This document shows positions 33,355 through 40,516 of a DNA stretch of 40,516 nt, piece by piece. Position numbers and translations under genes: made by a program. The stretch is from Acidimicrobiales bacterium (GTDB lineage: Bacteria; Actinomycetota; Acidimicrobiia; Acidimicrobiales; MedAcidi-G1), in contig JAKUSA010000001.1 in NCBI GenBank assembly GCA_022449565.1, forward strand, positions 1 through 40,516, written 5' to 3'. The first letter of the stretch is position 1. Every line of letters begins with the position of its first letter. A model generated the notes under the pieces. The model saw nothing but the letters and a program-made list of their open reading frames with translations. It was not told the origin of the DNA and ran no database searches.

Positions 33355-34422
33355 CTAGTGGTGGTGTACCAGCACAGCCCGCACCGCGTCCCTGTCAGCG
33401 GTCCGGTTCAGGAGGTCCATGGCGTGGTCGATCCCGCCGAGGTCCACCACCTCTCCAAGTAGTGGCCCGGTCGGGAAGGCACCCCCGTTGAGTACCTCGG
33501 CGGCCTCAGCGATCGACCGGTTGGAACCACCGGCGCCACCATGGACGGTGAGGGCCTTCATGACCACCTGATCGGTGATCACGGGGACGGCCTTACGGTC
33601 CTTCAGGCCGGCCCACACCACCTGACCGCCGTGACGGACCAGGTCCAGGCAGAGGCCGGGCGTGGAGGGTGCGCTGGCTAGGTCGACGACGACGTCGGCC
33701 ATCACCCCGCTGGTGGCCTCGGCCACAACAGCCACCGGGTCGTCGACGGACACGTCGATGGTCCGGTCGGCTCCGACCTCCAGGGCGACGTCCAGCCGGA
33801 GGCCGTCCTCGCCGGTCCCCGTCACGATGACCTCACCGGCCCCGAGGTGCTTGGCCATCGCCGCACAGGTCAGCCCCATGTGTCCGGGGCCCTGTACCAC
33901 GACGGTCGCCCCAGCCCGGAACTTGGCCCGGTCCAGCCAGGCGATCACGTTGCTCAATGGCTCAAAGATGGTCAGTTCGGCGGGGCTTATCTCCTCGGTC
34001 AGGGGCACCAATTGCGTGCCGGGCAGGACCGACATGTACTCGCCGTAGCCGCCCCACAGGCCCTCCGCCTCGTCCAGACCGAACGAGTAGCCGTAACACC
34101 TCACACCGAGCGGGTTGACGGGGGACGGTTCGCCATAGGTGACGATGTTGACAGCCACCCGGTCCCCGGTGGTCACCCCCAGGTCGGCGTCGCCGGCCAG
34201 GGCGTGAACCCGGCCCACAATCTCGTGGCCGGGAACGGTCGGTGAGACCTCGCCGGGGACATGCTTGTGTCCATGGAGTTGGGCCACGTCACTGTGGCAG
34301 AGTCCGACCGCCTCGACGGCCAGGACCGCACCGCCCGGTGGGGGCTGGGGGACGTCGAAGTCGTCGTGTCGCTCCCAGGTGCCGTCGCCGTTGAAGACGA
34401 CGGCGGAGCACCGCTCGGCCAT
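33355..34422 (-). CDS. Zinc-dependent alcohol dehydrogenase (MDR family)
   Basis: 355 residues from ATG 34422; the open frame continues upstream without family features. Catalytic zinc ligands Cys42 (GLCHSDVAQLHG) and His66-Glu67 (VPGHEIVGRV) are present. The four-Cys structural zinc lobe is absent: the loop reads VNPLGVRCYGYSFGLDEAEG. The Rossmann motif is VVVQGPGHMGLTCAAMAKHLGA. It oxidises an alcohol with NAD(P). It follows the thiolase by 26 bases on the minus strand and closes the beta-oxidation-like operon. The C-terminus ends in three His residues. Confidence 0.88.
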   Translation of the reverse strand: MAERCSAVVFNGDGTWERHDDFDVPQPPPGGAVLAVEAVGLCHSDVAQLHGHKHVPGEVSPTVPGHEIVGRVHALAGDADLGVTTGDRVAVNIVTYGEPSPVNPLGVRCYGYSFGLDEAEGLWGGYGEYMSVLPGTQLVPLTEEISPAELTIFEPLSNVIAWLDRAKFRAGATVVVQGPGHMGLTCAAMAKHLGAGEVIVTGTGEDGLRLDVALEVGADRTIDVSVDDPVAVVAEATSGVMADVVVDLASAPSTPGLCLDLVRHGGQVVWAGLKDRKAVPVITDQVVMKALTVHGGAGGSNRSIAEAAEVLNGGAFPTGPLLGEVVDLGGIDHAMDLLNRTADRDAVRAVLVHHH

Positions 34423-34448
34423 CGTCGGAACCCGGTTCAGCGGCGGGA

Positions 34449-35627
34449 CTAGAGGCGCTGAAGGAGGGTGCCGGTACCTAGCCCACCGCCGCAACACATG
34501 GTCACCAGTGCGTGCTCGGTGTCGGTGCGCTGCAGCTCGTGGACCGCCTTGGTGGTCAAGATGGCTCCGGTGCCGCCCAGCGGGTGGCCCAGGGCGATAG
34601 CTCCGCCGTTCGGGTTCACCCGCTCCATATCGGGATGAACCTCCTTCTCCCAGGCCAGCACCACCGAAGCGAACGCCTCGTTGATCTCCACCACGTCGAT
34701 GTCGCTGATGGACATCGAGTTCTCCTCCAGCAACTTCCGGGTAGCGAAAATCGGACCGGTGAGCATGAACTCGGGGTCGGATCCGACCAGGCAACTGTCC
34801 ACGATGCGGGCCAGAGGCTCGACGCCCAGCTCCTTGGCCTTCTCGGCAGTCATCATCAGCACCGCCCCGGCCCCGTCGGAGATCTGCGACGACGAGCCGG
34901 CGGTGTGGACGCCGTTCTCCCGGCCGGACGGCTTGAGGCCGGCCAGGGCCTCCAGGGTGGTTTCCCTCAGCCCCTCGTCTCGGTCCACCCGGTGGGTCTC
35001 ACCGGTCGGCTTGCCCGCCTCGTCAAGTACCGGGGCATCCACGGGAACGATCTGGGTGGCGAACCGGTCCTCAATCCAGGCCCGGGCGGCCCGGTCCTGG
35101 GAGAGCTTCCCGAAGGTGTCGCACTCCTCGCGGGTGATCTCCCAGTGGTCGGCGATCCGCTCCGAGCCCTCGAACTGGCTGGTCATCTCGAAATGGGCGA
35201 AGTAGTTGCGGTTCACCGGTGCTCCCGAGTCGGGCTCTTTGGGGATCGTCGCCCCGAACCCGACCCGGCTCATCAACTCCACTCCGCAGCCCACCGAGGC
35301 GTCAACGGTGCCCGAGGCAACCAGGGCGTACGCCAGGTTGGTGGCCTGCTGAGAAGATCCGCACTGGGCGTCGACCGTGGTGGCCGGCACTTCGATGGGC
35401 AGGCCGGCGGTCAACCATGCGGTCCGGGTGACGTTCATGGTCTGCATGCCGACCTGGCCGACACAGCCCCCGACGACCTGGCCGACTTCGCCCGGGTCGA
35501 CTCCGGTGCGGTCGAACAGGGCCTTCTGGACGGTGCCCAGCACGTCGACCGAATGGGACGTGGATAGCCCGCCCCCTCGCCGGCCGACCGGGGTTCGTAC
35601 CGCTTCGACGATCACGACGTCACGCAT
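34449..35627 (-). CDS. Thiolase (acetyl-CoA acyltransferase)
   Basis: 392 residues, standard length. ATG 35627 has AAGGAGTG close upstream. The acylated nucleophile is Cys89 in DAQCGSSQQA, INEAFASV contains the conserved Asn region, His348 is in NGGAIALGHPLGGTGA, and Cys378 is in VTMCCGGGLGTG. It cleaves 3-ketoacyl-CoA with CoA in fatty acid, sterol side-chain or aromatic degradation, or condenses acetyl-CoA. It lies in an operon with an acyl-CoA dehydrogenase and MFE2-like SDR, favouring degradation. The tail is CCGGGLG instead of the more usual CIGGGQG. Confidence 0.93.
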   Translation of the reverse strand: MRDVVIVEAVRTPVGRRGGGLSTSHSVDVLGTVQKALFDRTGVDPGEVGQVVGGCVGQVGMQTMNVTRTAWLTAGLPIEVPATTVDAQCGSSQQATNLAYALVASGTVDASVGCGVELMSRVGFGATIPKEPDSGAPVNRNYFAHFEMTSQFEGSERIADHWEITREECDTFGKLSQDRAARAWIEDRFATQIVPVDAPVLDEAGKPTGETHRVDRDEGLRETTLEALAGLKPSGRENGVHTAGSSSQISDGAGAVLMMTAEKAKELGVEPLARIVDSCLVGSDPEFMLTGPIFATRKLLEENSMSISDIDVVEINEAFASVVLAWEKEVHPDMERVNPNGGAIALGHPLGGTGAILTTKAVHELQRTDTEHALVTMCCGGGLGTGTLLQRL

Positions 35628-35685
35628 GGTGCACTCCTTGGTTCCTGGGCCAGGGCCACGGTAGCCCGGGCCCTCTCCGGTCGGG

Positions 35686-36924
35686 TCAGATGGGAAGGTC
35701 GCCGGTGGCCGACGCGGTGGACCCGTGGTCCTTGTAGGCGGCGATGGTCCGCTGGGCGATCCGCATCTGGTGGATCTCGTCGGCCCCGTCGGCAAATCGG
35801 GCCCACCGAGCGTGTTGGAACATGTGGGCCAGGGGCGTGTCGGTGGAGTAGCCGAGCGCCCCGTGGACCTGGATGGCCCGGTCGACGATTCGGTTGAGGC
35901 TGTTGGCCACGAAGTGCTTGGCCATCGAGACCTCCGACTTGAAGTCGTCGCCCCGGTCGATCTTGGACGCCGCGTGGAGCACCATCAGCTTGGACTGGTA
36001 GAGCTCCATGGCTGAGTCGGCGATCATCCACTGGATGCCCTGCTTCTCGGCCAGGACCGAGCCGTGGCTGTACCGCTTGAGTGCCCGGTCCACCATCATG
36101 TCCAGTGCGATCTCGGCTTGGGCGATCCAGCGCATGCAATGCGCCAGGCGGGCCGGCCCCAGTCGGTACTGACCGAGTAGGTGGCCCTGCCCACGGCCGC
36201 CCAGCATCTTCGAGTCGTGGAGTCGGAGGTTCTCGATGAGGATCTCCGAATGTCCGGTGGAGCCGTGCATGGTCTCGATCTGGCGGACCTCGGTCCAGCC
36301 GTCGGACGGCAAATCCACGATGAACGCCGTGTTGGCCGCCTGGGGGAGTTCGGGGTCGTCCTCGGTGCGTGCGATGAGGATGGCGAAGCTGGCCCGGTGG
36401 GCGTTGGAGATGAACCACTTGTGGCCGTTGATCACCCACTCCTCGCCGTCCTGGTAGGCGTGGGTCTGGATGAGCGTCGGATCGGAGCCCGCCACGTCCG
36501 GCTCGGTCATGGCGAAGCACGACCACACTCGGCCCTCGCAGAGCGGCCGGAGGTAGGACTCCTTCTGCTCGTCGGTGGCCCAGTGGAGGAGGGTGTGCAT
36601 GTTGCCCTCGTCGGGGGCCTGGCAGTTGAGCACCCACGGGCCGTAGGTGGATTTGGCTGCCTCGGCCTGGACCATGGCCATGGCCACATGTCCAAGCTCC
36701 ATGCCGCCCCACTTCTCGGGCATGTGGGGCAGCCACAGCCCGGCGGAGCGGGCCTGCTTGCGGAGGCCGATCAACTCGGCCAGCCGGTCGCCTCCTTCCA
36801 GTGGGGCGTCGCCGTCCCGGCCTTCGATGCGGGCCTCAGCGGGCTTGATGACCTCGGTGACGAAGATCCGGACCCGGTCGCGGATCTCTTCCAGGTCAGG
36901 AGACAGGGTGAAATCGATGGCCAT
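35686..36924 (-). CDS. Acyl-CoA dehydrogenase (ACAD10/11-like)
   Basis: 412 residues from ATG 36924, with AGGGG about 10 bases upstream. CFAMTEPDVAGSDPTLIQTHA and WVINGHKWFISNAHRASFAILIARTE are the FAD-binding beta-domain segments; AIQVHGALGYSTDTPLAHMFQHARWARFADGADEIHQMRIA is the C-terminal signature region of the ACAD10/11-type subgroup, with DGADEIH at the catalytic-loop position. It introduces a trans-2 double bond into an acyl-CoA. Neighbours are the MFE2-like SDR (22 bases upstream) and thiolase (58 bases downstream). Confidence 0.93.
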   Translation of the reverse strand: MAIDFTLSPDLEEIRDRVRIFVTEVIKPAEARIEGRDGDAPLEGGDRLAELIGLRKQARSAGLWLPHMPEKWGGMELGHVAMAMVQAEAAKSTYGPWVLNCQAPDEGNMHTLLHWATDEQKESYLRPLCEGRVWSCFAMTEPDVAGSDPTLIQTHAYQDGEEWVINGHKWFISNAHRASFAILIARTEDDPELPQAANTAFIVDLPSDGWTEVRQIETMHGSTGHSEILIENLRLHDSKMLGGRGQGHLLGQYRLGPARLAHCMRWIAQAEIALDMMVDRALKRYSHGSVLAEKQGIQWMIADSAMELYQSKLMVLHAASKIDRGDDFKSEVSMAKHFVANSLNRIVDRAIQVHGALGYSTDTPLAHMFQHARWARFADGADEIHQMRIAQRTIAAYKDHGSTASATGDLPI

Positions 36925-36946
36925 GTCGATAGCCCCTGGGCGGTTC

Positions 36947-37879
36947 CTAGATGCCCTGTGCCGGTCGCCCCGGACCAACGGTCGGCATACCGCCCATGTC
37001 CGGGTTGAGCTGGGCCTCGGCCATCAGGCCAGCCACGATGTCTGTCAGCTCGGCCGGGTCCTCGGGCTGGGTGGCGGTCGGTCCGAGGTGCCACTGTTCG
37101 GCGATACCGACCCGGTTGCCGACCACGTCGAACACCCGGCCGGTGACGTTCTGGGCGGCCTCACTGCACAACCAGGCGGTGATAACCGAGATCCACCGGG
37201 GGCCCATGTCCTCCTGGCCCTCGTCGTCGAGGTTGTTGAAGCCTGGCAGCTCGGCGGTCATCCGGGTGTAGGCCGCCGGGGCCAGGCAGTTGACCGTCAC
37301 CCCGTACTTGACCAGTTCCATGGCGGTGATGACCGTGAAGGCGGCGATGCCTGCCTTGGCCGCTCCATAGTTTGACTGTCCGACGTTGCCGTAGATGCCC
37401 GAGGGCGAAGAGGTATTGACGATCCGACCGAACGTCTCGCCGCCCGCCTTGACCGTCTCCCGCCAAAAGACCGAGGCGTGGTGGGTGGTGGAGAAGGTGC
37501 CCTTGAGGTGCACGTTGACCACGGCGTCAAAGTCCTCCTCGGCCATCGAGAAGACCATGCGGTCGCGCAGGATTCCCGCGTTGTTGACCAGGATGTCGAG
37601 GCGTCCCCAGGCGTCGATGGCCTGTTGGACCATCTCGCCGGATGCCGCGAAGTCGGCGACGTTGGCTCCGTTGACCAGAGCCTGGCCGCCCATGGCCTCG
37701 ATCTCGGCCACCACCTCCTGGGCCGGGCTGAGGTCCCCGCCGGCGCCGTCCACGTCACCGCCCAGGTCGTTGACGACGACCTTGGCTCCTTGGCTGGCCA
37801 GCATCAGGGCGTGTTCCCGGCCGATGCCCCTTCCAGCGCCGGTGACGATGGCCACCCGGCCGTCACAGAGGTTGCCCAT
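36947..37879 (-). CDS. MFE2-type SDR (3-hydroxyacyl-CoA dehydrogenase-like)
   Basis: 310 residues from ATG 37879, with GGGAG 10 bases upstream. VAIVTGAGRGIGREHALMLASQGAKVVVNDLGG, then INTSS-type Ser in RIVNTSSPSGIYGNVGQSNYGAAKAG with catalytic YGAAK, is the pattern of the dehydrogenase domain of peroxisomal multifunctional enzyme 2 and actinobacterial relatives. The C-terminal extension (SELPGF... to RPAQGI) is longer than in plain SDRs. It probably oxidises a 3-hydroxyacyl-CoA and sits first in the minus-strand acyl degradation operon. The enoyl-CoA hydratase expected for the pathway is not in the window. Confidence 0.88.
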   Translation of the reverse strand: MGNLCDGRVAIVTGAGRGIGREHALMLASQGAKVVVNDLGGDVDGAGGDLSPAQEVVAEIEAMGGQALVNGANVADFAASGEMVQQAIDAWGRLDILVNNAGILRDRMVFSMAEEDFDAVVNVHLKGTFSTTHHASVFWRETVKAGGETFGRIVNTSSPSGIYGNVGQSNYGAAKAGIAAFTVITAMELVKYGVTVNCLAPAAYTRMTAELPGFNNLDDEGQEDMGPRWISVITAWLCSEAAQNVTGRVFDVVGNRVGIAEQWHLGPTATQPEDPAELTDIVAGLMAEAQLNPDMGGMPTVGPGRPAQGI

Positions 37880-37971
37880 GGTCAGATCTCCCGTTTCTCT
37901 CTCGGTCGTGGCCAGCCTGCCACCGGGGGGGCCTGGCGGCCCAGCCGGGATGCGCGACCCGCGGTCGGACA

Positions 37972-37981
37972 AGCCTAGGGT
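37972..37981. promoter_or_regulatory. Possible overlapping divergent -10 elements
   Basis: Between the divergent SDR (37879, minus) and MBL-fold gene (38018, plus), the sequence AGCCTAGGGT reads as TAGGGT on the plus strand (37976-37981) and TAGGCT on the minus strand (37977-37972), sharing the central TA. Both fit TANNNT. No -35 was recognised, and the minus-strand leader would be long (about 85 bases), so a nearer CAGGCT at 37919-37914 is an alternative. Confidence 0.25.
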
Positions 37982-38017
37982 CATCCGGCACCGGACCGGA
38001 CCGGTGAGGGGGAGGCG

Positions 38018-38953
<936 letters not shown>

Positions 38954-38988
38954 CCGCGACCCCAGGAAAGGGAATGGAGGAAGAAGAC

Positions 38989-39858
38989 ATGGCGTCATGT
39001 GCTTTCGTAGGACTGGGGGTCATGGGCTACCCCATGGCCGGTCACCTTCAGGCGGCCGGCCATCCGACCACCGTCTACAACCGGACCACCGCTCGGGCCG
39101 AGGCCTGGGTGGCCGAACATGGCGGCACGATGGCCGGCACGCCGGCTGAGGCGGCCGCTGGGGCCGATGCGGTGATGCTTTGTGTGGGAAACGACGACGA
39201 CGTCCGGTCCGTGGTCTACGGCAACGACGGTGTGCTAGCTGGAATGGTCCCCGGCGCGACGCTGGTCGACCACACCACGGCGTCGGCACAGCTGGCCCGC
39301 GAACTGGGTGAGGCGACCGCCGAGAGAGAAATGGGCTTCGTGGACGGCCCGATCTCGGGAGGCCAGGCTGGTGCCGAGAACGGTCAACTCAGCGTGATGT
39401 GCGGCGGCGACCCCGAAGTGTTCGCCGGTGTGGAACCGGTCATCGACGCCTACGCCAGGGTCATCGTCCTGGTCGGCCCGGTGGGCCACGGGCAGTTGAC
39501 CAAGATGGTGAACCAGATCTGCATCGGTGGCCTGGTCCAGGGGCTCTCCGAGGCCTTGGACTTCGGCCGGCGGGCCGGCCTTGACGCCTCGAAGGTGATG
39601 GAGGCGATCAGTCAGGGGGCTTCGGCCTCGTGGTATCTGTCCAACCGGTCGGACACCATGCTGGACCGCCACTTCGACCACGGGTTCGCCATCGACTGGA
39701 TGCGCAAGGACTTCGGGATCGTGTTCGACGAGGCTCGACGTCTAGGAGCCAGCCTGCCGGTGACCGCCCTGGTCGATCAGTACTACGGCCAACTACAGGC
39801 CCGGGGCCACGGCCGCTGGGACACGTCGTCGTTGATCGAACTTCTGCGCGACGACTAA
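38989..39858 (+). CDS. 3-hydroxyisobutyrate dehydrogenase-like NAD(P) oxidoreductase
   Basis: 289 residues from ATG 38989, chosen because GGAGG lies about 10 bases upstream; ATG 38974 and GTG 38950 are in frame but poorer. AFVGLGVMGYPMAGHL is the N-terminal Rossmann motif, DGPISGGQAGAENGQLSVMCGGD the substrate-binding motif, and Lys172 in GHGQLTKMVNQI the catalytic lysine. FGIVFDEARRLGASLPVTALVDQYY is the typical C-terminal helix. It oxidises a beta-hydroxy acid or reduces an aldehyde acid (tartronate-semialdehyde reductase is a relative). It probably shares a transcript with the MBL-fold gene. Confidence 0.9.
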   Translation: MASCAFVGLGVMGYPMAGHLQAAGHPTTVYNRTTARAEAWVAEHGGTMAGTPAEAAAGADAVMLCVGNDDDVRSVVYGNDGVLAGMVPGATLVDHTTASAQLARELGEATAEREMGFVDGPISGGQAGAENGQLSVMCGGDPEVFAGVEPVIDAYARVIVLVGPVGHGQLTKMVNQICIGGLVQGLSEALDFGRRAGLDASKVMEAISQGASASWYLSNRSDTMLDRHFDHGFAIDWMRKDFGIVFDEARRLGASLPVTALVDQYYGQLQARGHGRWDTSSLIELLRDD

Positions 39859-39888
39859 CCGGGGTTGACCCGGTCCGGGGCACGGACC
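39858..39888. terminator. Double hairpin between convergent genes, likely bidirectional terminator
   Basis: Two perfect stem-loops overlap by three bases: ACCGGG-GTTGA-CCCGGT at 39858-39874 and GGTCCG-GGGCA-CGGACC at 39872-39888, each with a 6-bp stem and a 5-base loop. They lie between the convergent dehydrogenase and ABC ATPase genes. There is no T-tract, as is common for actinobacterial terminators. Confidence 0.5.
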
Positions 39889-39904
39889 GCCGGCTGGTCG
39901 GCTC

Positions 39905-40516
39905 TCAGGCGAGGATCTGGGACAGGAACAGCTTGGTTCGTTCTTCGGTCGGGTTGGTGAAGAAGTGCTCCGGGGTTCCGGTCTCGACGATCTGACCGCC
40001 CTCCATGAACATGACCTGGTCGGCCACCTCCTTGGCGAAGCCCATCTCATGGGTGACCACCATCATGGTCATCCCCGAGTGGGCCAGGTTCCTCATCACG
40101 TCGAGGACCTCCTTGATCATCTCCGGGTCGAGAGCCGAAGTGGGCTCGTCAAACAGCATGATTCGGGGCTCCATGGCCAACGCCCGGGCGATAGCCACCC
40201 GCTGCTGCTGGCCGCCGGAGAGTTGACCGGGGTACTTGTGTGCCTGTTCGGGGATGCCGACCCGCTCCAGGAGGGCCATGGCCTGCTCCTCCGCCTCGGC
40301 GCGGGGCTTCTTGCGGACCCAGATGGGGGCCAGGCTGACGTTGTCGATCACCCGGAGGTGCGGGAACAGGTTGAACATCTGGAAGACCATCCCCACCTCG
40401 GAGCGGACCTTCTCGATGTTCCGCATGTCGTTGGTCAACTCCACGCCATCCACGACGATCCGACCCTCCTGGTGCTGTTCGAGTCGGTTGATGCACCGGA
40501 TCCAGGTTGACTTGCC
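39905..40516 (-). CDS. Polar amino acid ABC transporter ATPase (GlnQ-like), partial
   Basis: The last 203 residues of an ATPase whose N-terminus lies beyond the right edge. The window edge cuts in the Walker A motif ([13 protein letters not shown]). [22 protein letters not shown] is the Q-loop region, [19 protein letters not shown] the signature, [23 protein letters not shown] Walker B, and [34 protein letters not shown] the switch region. These are typical of glutamine/glutamate/aspartate (GlnQ/GltL/HisP) importers. The permease and binding protein would be outside the window. Confidence 0.93.
   Translation of the reverse strand, partial: GKSTWIRCINRLEQHQEGRIVVDGVELTNDMRNIEKVRSEVGMVFQMFNLFPHLRVIDNVSLAPIWVRKKPRAEAEEQAMALLERVGIPEQAHKYPGQLSGGQQQRVAIARALAMEPRIMLFDEPTSALDPEMIKEVLDVMRNLAHSGMTMMVVTHEMGFAKEVADQVMFMEGGQIVETGTPEHFFTNPTEERTKLFLSQILA

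Noticed and set aside
35612-36736. 374-codon minus-strand frame
   Set aside because: Shadow of the acyl-CoA dehydrogenase in another frame, rich in Arg, Pro and His.

Overview
This is a gene-dense, GC-rich window (about 65% G+C in the stretches I counted). Codon use, short leaderless-looking promoters, many GTG starts and 1-4 base start/stop overlaps suggest a high-GC actinobacterium. The mix of genes (DMSP-demethylase-like, choline-dehydrogenase-like, hydroxyproline, hydantoinase, P450) fits a free-living, probably marine heterotroph such as an acidimicrobial lineage; the taxonomy is inference. No rRNA, tRNA, IS element, prophage or CRISPR array was seen, and no gene-free stretch exceeds about 220 bases.

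The main result is two genes that each read through an in-frame TGA and look like selenoproteins. (1) On the minus strand, 5948-5388 is an AhpD-like peroxidase-related protein. Its active site is Cys-His-Tyr-TGA, and the TGA sits where the second catalytic Cys belongs. (2) On the plus strand, 31113-31646 is a UGSC-family protein with TGA-Gly-Ser-Cys at the motif. Each TGA is followed by a perfect 7-bp hairpin with a 5-base loop, at identical offsets (stem 15-21/27-33, loop 22-26 counting the U of UGA as 1) and with G23-U24 in the loop. That is the layout of a bacterial SECIS element. Conventional annotation would split or truncate both genes. The Sec machinery (selA, selB, selC, selD) is not in this window.

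Layout from left to right. 1-2782: tail of an unknown gene, a class II aldolase/SDR fusion and a two-LysM lipoprotein. 2791-5353: AcnX large and small subunits plus an ornithine cyclodeaminase-family reductase, resembling the cis-3-hydroxy-L-proline route to proline. 7604-5388 (minus): class IV aminotransferase, sulfotransferase-like P-loop protein and the AhpD-like selenoprotein. 7825-11829: translationally coupled luciferase-like flavin oxidoreductase, DUF1185 protein, alpha/beta hydrolase and aldehyde dehydrogenase. 11956-19993: an unusual transporter operon joining ProV, an oversized ProW-like permease and a LivH-LivM-LivG-LivF set, with no binding protein. 27034-20010 (minus): cytochrome P450, SDR, hydantoinase A and B, and a DAO-type FAD oxidoreductase. 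27159-29917: a BetA-like GMC oxidoreductase overlapping a DmdA-like demethylase. 29941-33346: a possible 22-codon ORF divergent from the UGSC partner gene, the UGSC selenoprotein, an SDR and a PhyH-type dioxygenase. 37879-33355 (minus): a beta-oxidation-like set (MFE2-type SDR, acyl-CoA dehydrogenase, thiolase, zinc ADH). 38018-39858: an MBL-fold hydrolase and a 3-hydroxyisobutyrate-dehydrogenase-like protein. 40516-39905 (minus): a partial polar amino acid ABC ATPase.

Most modules look like uptake and oxidation of small methylated, nitrogenous or acyl compounds. Thiol/selenol redox proteins sit beside two of them. Protein identifications rest on motifs and remembered families; no database search was run.
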